Shown here: piece by piece, positions 32,501 to 44,632 of the stretch
Position numbering within the stretch: the stretch's first letter is position 1
Layout of the letters: the number at the start of each line of letters is the position of its first letter
Source of the DNA: Blastomussa wellsi
Taxonomy: Eukaryota; Cnidaria; Anthozoa; Scleractinia; Plerogyridae
Assembly (NCBI GenBank): GCA_947652115.1
Contig: OX393564.1
Location: 18,280,662 to 18,344,661, forward strand
Direction of reading: 5' to 3'
Length of the DNA stretch: 64,000 bases
Translations under genes and position numbers: made by a program
Notes under the pieces: generated by a model
The model's database searches: none
The model's input: only the letters and a program-made list of their open reading frames with translations
Told to the model about the DNA's origin: nothing

Positions 32501-35500
32501 GAGGATCTTTCTGCGCAAAGCACCCGCGAACCTGTTCAGTAACCTTAAATGTTCCTGGGAAAATTCGCTAAAGCGCGAAGACGTCGCCATTTTGAAGACG
32601 ACCTTCGACCACTGCACTCTAGTTATAGTTCACCACTAAATTTTCTCCGATTCCCACTTGTCTAAATTAAACACGTGACGCGATAGTGTTCATCCGCGGA
32701 GGGCACTATCAGCGCATAGTGCCCGTCCGAGGAAAATACCTGGATAGATAGTGCCCGCCAGTTAAATTTTTTTGTAAACAAGCGGGCTTTTGTTAAAAAA
32801 GTACATTCAAACGCTATTTGATTGATCTGCATTTGGAGGGTTTCTCGCATGATTTTTGTTCGTTCGTGCATTTCGGCTTGCAGCAAAAAACTCAAGATGC
32901 CACTTTGCGAATGTGCGCGCGGAAGAAAATTGAGTGGTCAGCAATAAAGACAATAGAGAGTTTCTGCCGCGGAACAATCGGTCTGATAGTTGCCCCTTGG
33001 AAATTTGATGTTCTTTAAACTAGAATATTTGCCCTCGAAGCTTCGCTTCTCGGGCAAATATTTGTTTTAAGAACATCAAATTTCTGCGGGGCAACTATCA
33101 GCCGATAGTTTCTCGACAGAAACACTCTATTGTTTGGTTGAAAGTGTGCAGTAGCTCAGCCATTCAGATTGCTGCATTTGCATTAGTATACTAGTAGATT
33201 TTTACTAAATAAATATAAGTTAGTTAAGTGGCGCAAAAAGACAAATTAATCTGTCTGTATACAGTTGTTAAAAATTAAACGTAATTCTATTGGGGCTATG
33301 GGGCAAAGCATTCTTTCGAACAAAAGAACGTATAGGTAAGTTCAAGGTCTTTCTTTGAAAGAAGAGTTTATGTTACCATCGATTATGAAGAACTATCGGG
33401 AATCAATCCTTGGCAATATTTTTTTCCGGTTCAATCACTAAACTATTACAACCAACAAGATTTGTGTTTTTTGGTAAATGTTGTGAATTGGTAAGTATTT
33501 TATGTATAGTGAGTGTGAAAGGAAATAAAAAAGTCGGACACGAAACTGCTACTCGCAACTCGCAACTCCACGACTCGCATTCTTACCACACGCATAACAC
33601 AATGTAACAATATGAACAAAAATCAGAGGGTTAATCGCTTGTTATACAAATGTTCGGCGGTCGGGCGGAAGAACGGACGGACGGACATACGGAGCGAGGG
33701 GGGATGGATGTAGTCCAGTCAATATATTATTTAGACCCATCACAAATTGCAACAGAAGGGTTTTCTTCGCTATTCTTCTTATTTAAGTAGACAGAACAAC
33801 AGATCAAACGTCTAGAAAAATCTAAGTAGGGAAAGGTACATTTTTTAACTGAGAAAATATAGCTTCAGAAATGCAGCATGAAAACGAGGCTGCCAACAAT
33901 AGCCTACTCTGACATGTGTTTCTTTCACCAATAAACCACCATTAATCAAAGTTCGATCATAAATGGTCAATAAAGGTGAATCACAAGCTTTTAAAACCGT
34001 CTACATTGATACTTTTCTAAGTAGGACAACAGAGTTTCTAAGGTCAGCATGAAATCGAGGCTAAATATGAATATGAATTTCTCACTGACTCCTTTGAAAT
34101 AAAGATAGTAATTTCTGTAACATCTCACGGTGGATAATGTCACCAGCAAAAAACAAACAAATCATGAATCATTATCATATGCATCTTCGTTACAGCTCCA
34201 GATTCATCTGGTTGTATAGAGTTAGTGCAGGCTGTGTCTGTGCACTGACCGCAAGCGTTTGAACAATCAAGGTTGTTCCTTTGGCAAGAGCACCTAAGGC
34301 TGCTGCAATCTGTGAAGCAGTTAAACCTGATAACGCGAAGCAGTGCATCACGTGCTGGAGGTAGGTGTGTCATGACAGGAACTAACAATCCGTCAGTTGA
34401 TTTCCACCCCCATTCTTACGTGGAAATGGTTTCATCAACTCCCTTCCACTGTTGGACCTGAAAGTATACACGTAAACTGTGATAGGTTGCTGTGGCCGAA
34501 GTAGGTGGTAAGCTCAGGGGCTGAACTTGTGAAGTGTTTGTGGCCACCTTTAAACGGCCCCGTCGGTATCTAAGAGAATCTAGGCTTTTGCCAGATTTCC
34601 CGTTGTAAAGGCAAACCAGAGCCTTCTCACCACTCGCGAAAGTGATAGTTCGCACAGAATTTCTTCAGAGAGGTCCCCTTTCCAATTCCGTGAAGGCGAG
34701 AAGTGGTATCACATCCAAGGGATGTGTGGATAAACAAAATGTTGTTGTACACGTCTTGACCAAGCGTTTCCTTCAGAATTTTCATGTTCCAGACGCATCG
34801 CTTTGTTGTATTTGCCCTTGGCTCAGGCTGAAAAAATGATTCATAGGCGCTCAGTTTTGCGGCTGTCTTAACTATTTAGAGAAAATCAGCATCTGCCTGT
34901 GAGTGACATATGTGGCATCCAACTTTCTGAAGATACCTGCTCAGCAGAAGAGGTCTTTCGTCATGGCTAGCTTCATGTCATCAGAAAATATGATGGACAT
35001 TGCGGTTTTGCTTCCAGTTCGCCTCTGGTGTATCATATCTTTAGTGGAACTTTGGTTGTAACCATCAAAGTTGACAATTGCAGCACCATACTTCTGCGTC
35101 ACATACTGGCAATACATGTCACAGATCTCGCTGTATTTTGGGAATCCTCGAGGCCGATGAAGGAGTGCGCCACCATCCAGGACATATTGCACTTCACGTT
35201 TTGGACCAGTTGTGTCTGAAGGAAGCTTAGCCCAGATTGCATCTGTCAGTGCTGGCTTTTGTGGCTTTAATAGCATGATGGTGAATCGAACAGAGATGTA
35301 ATCCAGAGACTGGCTGGCGATGATAAGACGCTGAAATAGCAACTGTGGATCCACTTGAATCTTCTCCCCATCAACTTTGACAGATGACTTGGCAATGAAT
35401 GTGATAGCTTGGTTACTCTTTGTAAATGAGTATTCTACAGCGGATTGTCCGGTCATGGAGTCCAAGATACTTTGTACGACTTCTCTTGCCTTAACAGAAC

Positions 35501-37647
35501 TCTCGGCATGAACACCAGTCATTATGTTTATCAGATCCGTGTGAGTTGTGAAAGTATTTCTTTTTGCTAGAGCGAGAAGCAGCGTCCGAGTGTCCTTCAT
35601 GTCCCGGGCTTGTTTGGACTAAGTCATATCCTTGTTTTGCTCACCTGTACTGTAACTCACACCTGTGAGCTTTAGCTCTCTGCACACGCTGGCATGGAGA
35701 GCAGCCAAATAACTTGATGTCTTTCAGTCATTCCACGTCCCCTCGTGGAATGACTAGGCCTCCCATTAATACCTGCTCTGTGACAAGATCCGTTGATATC
35801 CCTGCCTATAGGTGGTTGCTTCTTCTAACAACGTGAAATCCAGCTTCAAATTTTCTGTACACATCAGGATGATCAGTCTCAAGACTACTCATTGACTGCA
35901 AGTACAAACGGACAGACTTTGTGTACAGATTATACCCTGCAGGAGCTAGATAAGGAAGCAATTATGACAGAACATGAAGATGAAGGCTCCAATTACCGGT
36001 TAATTCAGCCTTTATGAACATGCAGAGAATGTCTACCATATCCAGGTATTGCAGCCAGAGTAAGGCAGTGCGGTCGTTCTTCATGAGATCCCTCTGCTCG
36101 TGAGGGTGTTTTATTCTGGTTAGAACATCAGCTGAACTGACTTCCTCTGCTGATTTTGTTTTGTTCACTAAGTCGTCAAAACGGGAACGTGCTTCTTCAA
36201 GATCACAGTTCTCTCTACCCTCATCAGAAGGTGGCGTATTTGATACAGAAGCAGCTTCAAGGTCGTATGATTCATCTTCAGCTGACGGTGGATCATTTGA
36301 TGTATCTTGCAAACCTGGAATGGGCACTTTCAACGCTTTAGAGACGAGACCAATAGTGTGTTGCTAGCGGCATCGACAAGAAGGTGTGGGCGCACAGCGC
36401 GTGCAATTGCTTTGCCAGTTAAGATGTGCTCAACTGCATACAAGACAGTTGTTCAATAAAGATATATCTTTGAACCAAGTGCTCTTTGAACCTCTTAAAA
36501 ATATACTTACATGCTCAATCTCCAATAAAAGGGGGAGGGGGGGACCAATAGTCATCTCTAGAAAAATCGAACAGAAAATACTCACCTAAACAATGCAAAT
36601 CGCACGTGGAGGCCACCATTGCCTGATTTCAAACCGAAAGGGACTAGGCAGGGGTCTGTACATTATGGGATTAGACACTATTGATCCACAAACCAGAAAG
36701 ACCACACCGAGATTTACAAAATCCCCAAGTTTGGTATTAATCGGGCTAGTGACTGGGATACAGCCATTTAAATACGTCAAAATTACAAAGAAATGTTTGG
36801 TAATCCAGGCGCAGCGTGTCGGGCATCGTATTACTTGAGCTTTCAGTCATTACTGGTCTGCGGCTATCGGTATTAAATATCACAAAATGTAAAAATGATG
36901 TTTTTCAAACAAAAAGCAAACATTTCTCTACCATTATAGTTAATTAAAATTAATTTAAACCTGTGTAGCAAATAACTTTCCTGTAGCCTCGTTTTCATGT
37001 TCAAAAAGGGGTCAACATATTAATAACGAAATTTTCGTGTCTTCCTGCACTTCGATTCTTGTTATTGGGTATATATTTCCACTTTCAAAACTGCAAAGAT
37101 ACTTTCTGTTGCAATTAGGGATAGGTTGACTATTTTTATTTGCTAAATTGCTTCGACTAATGGACTTATGGATTGACCAGTCTGTTTAACCAGTCTTACC
37201 TGTATTGCTTGCATTAGCACGATACTCCAGTGGCTTTGACAAGGCATGATGTCGATCAAAACTCATCACGGTTAGGTTGACAAAGGACAATAGAGAAGTT
37301 ACCCTTAGGGAGCAGCGATGCGCGATGTACAGTTCAAGTTGATAATCACACGATATTTGGGCACGATGAATCATTAATCGCCTCACTATAAACAGGGGCT
37401 GCGAGATGGCACCTGCCAGACAATCAGAGAAGGCCAGGCTACAGAGCAGAACATTGTTCGGTCTATGTAAGGAAGGTGTCTTGACTACAGCTACTATGAC
37501 GACCAGATTACTGAGGAAGGCAAAGACACAGAATGGCAGGTTTAAAGCGGCAAGAATAACATCGTTTATGAATGCGGCAGTGTCGTTGGCTGGAATGACG
37601 TCTTGAGCAAGTAAACCGCATATGCCTCTGTTCTCAACGGATGCCAT
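28356..37647 (-). CDS. Orphan class A GPCR, copy A (two exons, 8.4 kb intron)
   Basis: Exon 1 is 37647 to 37200 (ATG, 448 nt), with donor GTAAGA at 37199. Exon 2 is 28822 to 28356, with the acceptor AG just upstream and stop TAA. They join in phase 1 to 304 residues. TM1 has the SNLVVIVAVVKTP pattern, TM2 LAFSDCLAGA. TM3 ends SFDRHHAL, where the DRY motif is DRH. TM6 lacks the CWxP tryptophan (SLAPATL). TM7 has NPIIY. Rhodopsin-like plasma-membrane receptors couple to G proteins; the ligand is unknown. The intron is packed with insertions, so expression is uncertain, but the frame is intact. Confidence 0.8.
28885..29844 (+). mobile_element. 960 bp hAT-like insertion in the GPCR copy A intron
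   Basis: Flanked by 8-bp TCGATGAA duplications at 28877-28884 and 29845-29852. Imperfect inverted ends share ATTGTCGCGGGTCGC. Copy B has the unoccupied site (CTCGATGGATGAGTATATT at about 56500-56518). The interior includes the palindrome at 29413-29600. No transposase. Confidence 0.8.
29413..29600 (+). repeat. 188 bp palindrome inside the hAT-like insertion
   Basis: Arms run from AGAAATAGAAAACATGTAC to its complement, with nested GTTTCTATCGAATTATAGAAAC. The apex at about 29499-29511 is GA-GCC-GTA-GGC-GA. Confidence 0.9.
30987..32544 (+). mobile_element. 1.56 kb TTAA-flanked non-autonomous element
   Basis: TTAA at 30983-30986 and 32545-32548. Terminal repeats are GGGTACTGAACAGGTTCGCG on the left and the complement of GGTTACTGAACAGGTTCGCG on the right. 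No conserved transposase was found in the interior (31100-32500), only short chance frames. Confidence 0.75.
32623..33135 (+). repeat. Interspersed repeat, copy 2, with complete hairpin
   Basis: Counterpart of 4116-4593. The terminal hairpin is intact: AATATTTGCCC and GGGCAAATATT bracket an apex TC-GAAGC-TTC-GCTTC-TC at about 33034-33050. Outer arms are CGGTCTGATAGTTGC and GCAACTATCAGCCG. Confidence 0.85.
34941..35600 (-). pseudogene. Central intact block of the broken PIN/CXC-type gene
   Basis: 219 uninterrupted codons, including LDYISVRFTIMLLKPQKPAL, LPSDTTGPKREVQYVLDGGA and FDGYNQSSTKDMIHQRRTGS. It ends at a stop where family members would continue into the DADxLIV segment. Confidence 0.6.
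35962..36333 (-). pseudogene. N-terminal segment of the broken PIN/CXC-type gene
   Basis: An acidic Asp/Ser/Glu-rich stretch is followed by LWLQYLDMVDILCMFIKAEL and TGNWSLHLHVLS. It is the longest intact block upstream of the first lesion. Confidence 0.5.
37200..37647 (-). CDS. GPCR copy A exon 1 (N-terminus to TM3/ICL2)
   Basis: ATG at 37647 starts MASVENRGICGLLAQDVIPA, with N-glycosylation site NDT. It ends ASNTG with phase 1 at donor GTAAGA. The same start, length (448 nt) and donor occur in copy B. Confidence 0.82.
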
Positions 37648-38600
37648 TTGGATGCCCTGTCAGGAAGCACTATTATATTATTACTGAATGATAGGAAAAC
37701 AGTTTCCCAAAGTTTCATTGCCACCGCGCCAAAGTCGAAAAAGTTATGACGCAAAGTTTGGAAATGGCGATTTCGCTCGGAATAACTACGGAGCCACCTT
37801 AAGCTGTGTTAAATTTAACCCTTGACATTGGTCGTCACAAGACCTCACATGGGTGAACTGAAAAATACCCTAAAACACGAAAAAATTAAACGATCTGTTC
37901 AAGAGGATGGTATTTTTAGTATTAGGACATGAAAGTCTTGCAACACAAAGAATGAGCGAAATCTGTTTCTCATGCCAGACATGCCTGACCGCTTTAAGAG
38001 AGACTGCCTCTTAATAGGGAGATCTCAACGAAACTCATGCGGCAAAGCGAGAGCACGAAATCAACAAGGCCAAATCCGTCAAAAGCACAATAATACCATG
38101 AACAAGGTCCAAAGGACCCATTGAGCATTGAATGAAAAAATGAAGAGTGCCCATCAAAAACTAAAATCGGCTTGAACAAAACAAATGGGAACTGGCAAAA
38201 CGTGGATAAAAATCAAACCTAGCAACGACTGCTCCTTGTAAAGTCACAACTAGATAATGAAGGCACGATTGCCTTCAAACATATCAATAACGCCCCCCCC
38301 CCCACCCACGATTGCGAAAGAATTGGTATTGCCCGGCCCCAATGAATTCAAATGGACACCATCGCAAGTGAGAAAGCGAGTTTAGCAATTCCAAAATTCA
38401 CGATGGCGCCAGTATATTAAATAAGGAAGCGGCTCTAATACACCTTTCAAATACTGCGTAAGAATTTTGACATGCTGATTAAACGAGGGAGGATTTTTGC
38501 GAAAATTATAATGGTCTGACATGAACATTCAAGTTTAACTCCCTACGATTCAAACAGTAAACGAGCCAGGTCTTCGATGGCTGAACCAGTTTCAGCTGCA
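37648..38600 (+). other. GPCR copy A upstream region
   Basis: About 30 bases before the ATG are homologous to copy B (TTGGATGC then CAGGAAG), after which the copies diverge. A C-run lies near 38293. No other gene seen. Confidence 0.4.
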
Positions 38601-38636
38601 GACAAGCAGCCTACTCCCAAGCTGTACAATAACAAT

Positions 38637-38643
38637 TGAATAG

Positions 38644-38688
<45 letters not shown>

Positions 38689-38905
38689 GTATAACAATAT
38701 AATTTGGTTTTATCAACTGGGTTGATAATGTCAATTGGCCACCGTAAAGAGATTCAAGAGCTGACGTTTCGAGCGTTAGCCCATCGGCGTTAGCCCTTCG
38801 TCGGATTCGCTCCGACGAAGGGCTAACGCTCGAAACGTCAGCTCTTGAATCTCTTTACGATGGCCAATTGACATTATCAACCCAGTTGATAAAACCAAAT
38901 TATAT
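38637..38905 (+). mobile_element. Penelope-derived foldback mini-element, copy 1
   Basis: Target duplication TGTACAATAACAAT at 38623-38636 and 38906-38919. The 5' unique part begins TAGAGGGGGTAAGTTTCT. An inverted copy of the Penelope tail follows, then a direct copy ending CCAAATTATA. A hammerhead-like core occurs in both orientations. It carries a small internal duplication of CGTTAGCCC. Confidence 0.85.
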
Positions 38906-39911
38906 TGTACAATAACAATGTCGGGAGCGAATGACTGAACCACACCCAGATCGTACTTAACGACACAGTCCGCTTCCTATCCCGTGCCATCGTATATGGA
39001 GATTTTTACCCAGTTTTAAATCTCGCAAAAAGGAAAAAAACTTTACCGTGAAACGAGAAACGATTTCAAGCGATGAATAAAAGAGTGCTCGACGAATAAA
39101 ACACGAGTTGGCTGGGTTTCAGCCATTTCACTGAGAAAATGAAAACACAATAATAACGAAAACGAAATTACTCTAGACCAATCCGAATCCGCAAAGAAGG
39201 ATAAAATGCAACACTATGAATTGATAAATAACAAAGTTATAACTTGTCTGAATGTCTTCAAAAAATGCTTTTTCCTTTTGCCGTCTAAGAATGAGATGGC
39301 AAGGGACAGAAAGACTTCCATAACAGTGAACAGTTCTTATGTTAGAACTTGCGAAATCTGTTTTACCGAATGGGTTATCATCTAGGGCTTCATGTCGCGA
39401 CATAAATAACATTATGCTGGATGCCATAATGTTTGCTTTTTGTTTCTTCTGGTCCCCCCAAGTGCTTTTCAGTTACGGCTAATCCGCCTTTCCATTAGGC
39501 TCGATTTTCGTCGATCTCTCGAGTCCATTCACTTGAAAACCATATGGTCTTCCCAAAATCCTCCCCACCCACAGCCGATAAATAACGACCGCTACATTGG
39601 TAAGTTAAACGATCCGTTTCATTTTCATGATTCCTGGTTTGAATAGGAAACGCGTCTTTCAACAGAGAGCTTTAGGGTAGGAAGAATTTGAACGAAAAAA
39701 ATGCAGACAGAAATACATCATGTGTAGCACAAACAAGAGAGTGTTAATGAGGTATTTTGTGATATATTGAAACTTTTATTTACTGGTGGTAACCACAGGT
39801 TAGGTTAGAAAGTGCGGGCCAATATGCACTTAATCAGGCCAAAACCTGTCGGGAAAGGCAGGTGCTGCCTTTGATTTCGCCATCAAGTAGACCTATTTTA
39901 ATATACTGCGC

Positions 39912-40645
39912 TTGATTTTCCGTTCTATTATTTAACTCGTGAGGAAGAAAGTAAAAATTAAGGTTCTGCGTTAGCTGAAATCACTTGTCCGCTGGATATA
40001 TGTTCCTTTCATGCACTCTACCGAACATTTCTCGTAATGTTATTTTAAACTGAACTCGTTTTTCACCTTGCAAAATTTGAATTTGTATCGACTCATTTGC
40101 ACAAAGGAAGAAACCAGCATATCCGGAACAAACTCCCTCTCGAAAAAATCGAAAATTTTCTGGAAAGAAGTAGATCGAGTTGACATGCGAAAAGACTGAC
40201 CGCTTGCAAGTTACAAATTTTGCAAGATCCAAGTAAATTTTCAAATCCTTTTTTCATCAAAATCTAAACCTTGTCGAGCAGTGAGGTGAACTGAATATAA
40301 ACATTACACTACAAAAATATTAATTTTTTTAAAGATATCGCAAAGAGATTCATAAATATACCAAGTCAAGTAATTGAAAAGTAGAAAATTTCAAACAATT
40401 GTATACTCACCGATGATATTTTCCATGCGAAGTAAACGTGACCAAAAGTTATTTGCACTTAGTTTTTGTAAGGAAAAATCTATACTAGCTGATCTCTAAA
40501 GAACACTTTTTAGAAGCCGTTTTTATCCCGGTCGCATTACTCAATGTGAGCTGATTTTTCTCTGCCTCTCACGTTTTCAGTCTTCTCGAAGTCTAATTTT
40601 CTAAGTATTTACTAGTTCGTTCCATAGATTCAACTGATTTACTTC
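39912..40645 (+). repeat. Local direct duplication, copy 1
   Basis: Shares ordered blocks with 41998-42395, for example CTATTATTTAACTCGTGAGG, AAAAGTTATTTGCACTTAG, GATCTCTAAAGAACACTTT and AGCCGTTTTTATCC. It carries an extra segment at about 39955-40270. No product could be assigned. Confidence 0.6.
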
Positions 40646-41997
40646 TTTCTGATTAAGTGCTGATTTAGTTTTGATAATAATGTACTAGTTTTTTATTTGA
40701 TTTCAATATGTGTTATTTGTGCTACATATAATGAGCTATTATGTGTTTACTGAGTTCCAATTCTTCCTGCATGAAAGCTTTTTCCTCAAAGAAAACGGTT
40801 TCTCGTTCAAAATAAAATTAAAATAAAACAGACTATTTAACTCTACCAAATTATTTAACAAACTCATTAACTCATTTGCTTTGCTTACCAACCTCAAGAT
40901 TGCCTCATGTCATTTATTTCTGATACAAAAACATCAATTGAATGATATTTTATTCACTGCCAATTGCCTGTTACCTCTTTTACGAGACGCTTAAATAAAA
41001 TATGCCGGATTCAATTCAATCAAAAATAATGAACGAAGGAAAAGATAAAGCGTACGAGATAAGTTCACTACAAATGCAGTGAAATTAGAATTACAGTTAG
41101 TTTGAATAGTTTTTAAACCTGGCGTTCAAAAGAAGACTACGTAGAGGAAGCGGATGTTTTTCTCTCCTTAGAAAAAGAGGCTTTTACTGCTCGTGATAGC
41201 TAACCACTAATTAATAAAGGAATATTATAAATTACTTGAAAATTTTCTTCTTCACATACAAACCAATTCAACTAACTGAAAAATAAAACATTTGGTCTGA
41301 AATTTGAAAAAAGGTCTAATATCCAGCTATTTGAGTTGTTTTATTCTTCTATTTTTGTTCGATTTATACTTGGCAATCTATCTCATTTATTCCAATGAAT
41401 GCACTTTTTGATTCACCCCTTATTTTGTTTACCGTTGAATACTGTGACGTTTTTCTTTTCAAAACGAATTTTCCTTTTAATAACTATGAAACATTTTTCC
41501 CCTAAACGTACAATTAAAGGAATCCACTGAACGAATCGTTATCTGTCATGTTTACTTGTACTACGTGTTACCGCTTGAGTATTTAACAGTAAAAACTACT
41601 TCCTATTAATGCATTTCGATAGAAGGAGCAAGGAAAATGGTTTTCAACAAAGCCCCAGCCTAATATCGAAAATTTTATACGAGGATTTAACTTGTCGTTT
41701 TAAAAACCTCTCACCTTTATTAAAGCACAGACATTTGCGCGTACGTATTTTGAACGAGCCCCATGAGCTTCTTGAAGTAACATTGACTATTGACTATTAA
41801 AGCAAATAAAATTTTTCTGAAACATTAAAATTTGACTGTTCAGACACCTGCAAAATTATTTAAAATGATGTCGCTCTAAATCCACCTTGATTAGCAAAGA
41901 CAGTGTACAGTAAAATACATTGTTGACTTAATAAAATTGACCATCTTTACGCATTTTACAGTTGTACCTTCCACGAATGTTTTACTGTGATAGTTTC

Positions 41998-42395
41998 GTT
42001 TAAATTCTCGTTCCATTATTTAAGCCGTGAGGAAACTCTTTTGCCGAACAGAGAGGTGAACTGAATTCTTAAACATACAATTTTATATAAGATATTACAA
42101 AAGGTTCATAAATAACCACATTCAAGTAATTGAAAAAAATATGAACAGATGATTTTTCGTATACCAAGTAAACGCGCCCAAAAGTTATTTGCACTTAGCT
42201 TTTTTAAGAGCAAATCTAGCACATGACAACAGATCTCTAAAGAACACTTTATAGAAACCGTTTTTATTCCAGTCGTATCACTCTTGTGTCCCACCTGCTC
42301 GATCGAGGTGATTTTTCTCTCGCTCTCATGTTTTCACACTTCTTGAAGTCTAATTTTCAAAGTTTTTCAAAGTTCCTTCCATTGATTCAACTGAT
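41998..42395 (+). repeat. Local direct duplication, copy 2
   Basis: Same order and orientation as 39912-40645, roughly 75-80 percent identical by eye. It ends just upstream of the small open frame at 42417. The stretch 40646-41997 between the copies shows nothing recognisable. Confidence 0.6.
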
Positions 42396-42416
42396 TCCAA
42401 TTTTTTTTCTCCAGCA

Positions 42417-42614
42417 ATGCGTTTGCTCGTAATGTTTATCACCGTAGTTTTCATGTTATTTCTTATCAAGCTACGATGGCCAAAGAACAAGAGTATTTAC
42501 GATAAAGCAACTTTATTTCTTACCAAAAGATTGCAATTAAAGCATGGAGACAAAAATGTCTTCACTACAAACACTTCTATTTCTAATATTTTAAATTCGT
42601 TTAATATTCCATGA
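42417..42614 (+). CDS. Candidate small membrane or secreted peptide
   Basis: 65 codons: MRLLVMFITVVFMLFLIKLR, a signal peptide or anchor, then a basic-polar stretch ending in NILNSFNIP. A splice-acceptor-like TTTTTTCTCCAG lies two bases before the ATG. No family recognised; it may be a chance frame. Confidence 0.22.
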   Translation: MRLLVMFITVVFMLFLIKLRWPKNKSIYDKATLFLTKRLQLKHGDKNVFTTNTSISNILNSFNIP

Positions 42615-42639
42615 CAACATTTAACAGTTAGGACGCGCC

Positions 42640-44620
42640 GGATACGAGCTGATATGTATATAACAAACGAGGCTAATGGCCGGAGGAAGTTCCCGGTGTT
42701 GTGGTCTGGCCTCGTATCACGGGTTGATGCTTAACATAAGGATAACCTCAGTGCATATTTCCCCCTTGGATGGACTTGTCCACGAAAAATGAGTATGGTT
42801 AACGGGAAGATCCGAAATTATTGCTTAGCTGAAAATTGCATTTACTGCACGAATTACAACTGATGGAGAATGAGAGGAACATTGATCTTCGACAATAAAG
42901 GTGATCGACCGTCACAACAATTTTTTCGCTTCGTCTTCAACATATTATTGTTCTTGTTTAATTAAAAGCTTGGTTCTACTGGACCTAACAAGATTTGTCA
43001 AAGCAAAAGGTAACAAACTTAACAGAATTTTAAGCCTAATTTATGATGAAAGTCTATTTTCACTTTCTGGGCGAAATAGTTTGTTTTTCGGATCTTCCCG
43101 TGAACGCCGTCTAAATGCCGCTTTACTCGTTTTGGTGTATTTTTACAAGCATTTTAACACGATTAACTGTTTCGCATCGAACTTCGTACTGCTGGTATTA
43201 GCAGAGTCAATTTATTCGCTTTAACTGGAAAGTTCTTTTGTATTTAATTAATCTGAGTCGCTTTTGTTGTATTTCTTCTCGCAGCGAGCAAAATATTGTA
43301 AACACAGCCCGTCTTTTTTTTTTTTTCGTCGTTTTACCATATTTGGTCAACTTAAGGATAATGGCTCAGATCCGTTTCGGAGGGAACAAATCAGAAAGCT
43401 TGAAAAGCATTATACCGAGGTTTAAAATTTGGTAATAGCGGAGCTCCGGCAGCCCGAAGGGCCGCCAAGCGGAGCCCCATACTCAAATGGGAAAGAAAAC
43501 GAAACCCATGAGTTGATTTTCTCATGGTTATCAAGGCTAGCGGTATTGCTCGTGGGCGCGTACGCACGACGACGACGACGGAGTCGCGCAACATGGCGGC
43601 CATAAAATAATAGCCATTTATTTTTTTCCAAGCATCTGAGCGGGCCGGAATCCTAAATCCTCGAATTTGATTGGCTAATCACGCACACATGACCGGTCCA
43701 GCTTTTTACGATACGGCCCACGGGCCGGATAGTTTTCCCGCTCACGGCATTGATGCGAAAATCTTGCGGCGAGACGAGTTTTTTCTCACAAAAAAATCGA
43801 TGTTGTTGCTTCCCAACCTTTGTAAATAAAAGGAAAAATTAGCAGTGGAATTAAAGGCCTTGAAGTGTTCCAAAAGGCGAGTATTCATTTTATTAATTAC
43901 AGAATCAAGTTTTAGTTCACGGTCGTTTGCAGATCGTTGTTTGTTCGTTCGCACTGATTTTCGTGCCAGTTGTAATTCACTGCAAGTTGCCGGTTTTCAG
44001 ACTCCAGTTAGCATTTAAAACGCCGTGTTTCTATGCTACATTTTGTCAAAACCGAACTCCATTTTCTACCATTCAAGAAGAGGAGGTGTCTTCATAAATA
44101 ACAGTGAAATTAATCTTCGCAGTATATTTTGCCGTACACAGGCGGCCATAAGACTTACTACAAACGTACAGGAAGTTCGCTGTGTTTCTCTTTCGAAATT
44201 CGCTAACTGTCTATCGAAATAAATGCTGTTAGAATCAAACAAATGAGTATAAATTCGTTAAATGCGAATGTCTGTAGCTGGAAAATTTGTCTTGAAGTGC
44301 TTTTCATTCAGATAACGAAGCTTGAAAAATGTCGACACAAACGGCAATCGATTTTCAGTTCAAAGTATTTCCATGGATAAGACCTATTTTATCCAGTTTT
44401 TATAATCTGTTTTGGTGCTAAATTTGTGCTTTTTAATTCTTCTTTCTTTATTGATGAAGTTTCGGCGAGTATGGTTCATTGCAGTAAAATCATTCTTAGC
44501 AGTATAAAATGCATACTGTGCAAACAAAATGATTTTCGCCGCTCGGCTCAACTGGATGCGCGCGTAAACAAAGATTTTCAAACACTTTATGATTTCTTGC
44601 CCCAAAAAATGAAAGTAGGA
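42640..44620 (+). other. Non-coding region with a small GC-rich inverted repeat
   Basis: At about 43438-43482, CGGAGCTCCGG and CGGAGCCCC flank GCCC-GAA-GGGC. A (CGA) run with GACGACGACGACGG at about 43567 precedes ATGGCGGCC at 43593, a YY1-like word. No gene could be established. Confidence 0.35.
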
Positions 44621-44632
44621 AAAAATAAATAA

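Larger units (their letters stand above)
34140..36333 (-). pseudogene. Broken copy of a multi-copy invertebrate gene with PIN-like and C-terminal CXC-like parts
   Basis: Collinear minus-strand blocks with no introns are LLWLQYLDMVDILCMFIKAE, DHPDVYRKFEAGFHVVRRSN, TEQVLM, GRGMTERHQVIWLLSM, PKYSEICDMYCQYVTQKYGA, DMIHQRRTGSKTAMSIIF, QADADFL, IVKTAAKLS, LGCDTTSRLHGIGKG, PPTSATATYHSLRVYFQVQQ, and a cysteine-rich end CSCQRNNLDCSNACGQCTD. I recall this arrangement as a family repeated in cnidarians and other invertebrates; its function is not known to me. DADxLIV plus GCDTTS suggest a PIN-like nuclease fold, and the end resembles tesmin/TSO1 CXC. Damage: stops near 35810 and 35625, and frameshifts near 35750, 34940 and 34400. 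It lies in the GPCR copy A intron. Confidence 0.65.

Noticed and set aside
36586..36838. Overlapping 64- and 81-codon frames on opposite strands
   Set aside because: No family match and no splice context; probably an old repeat.
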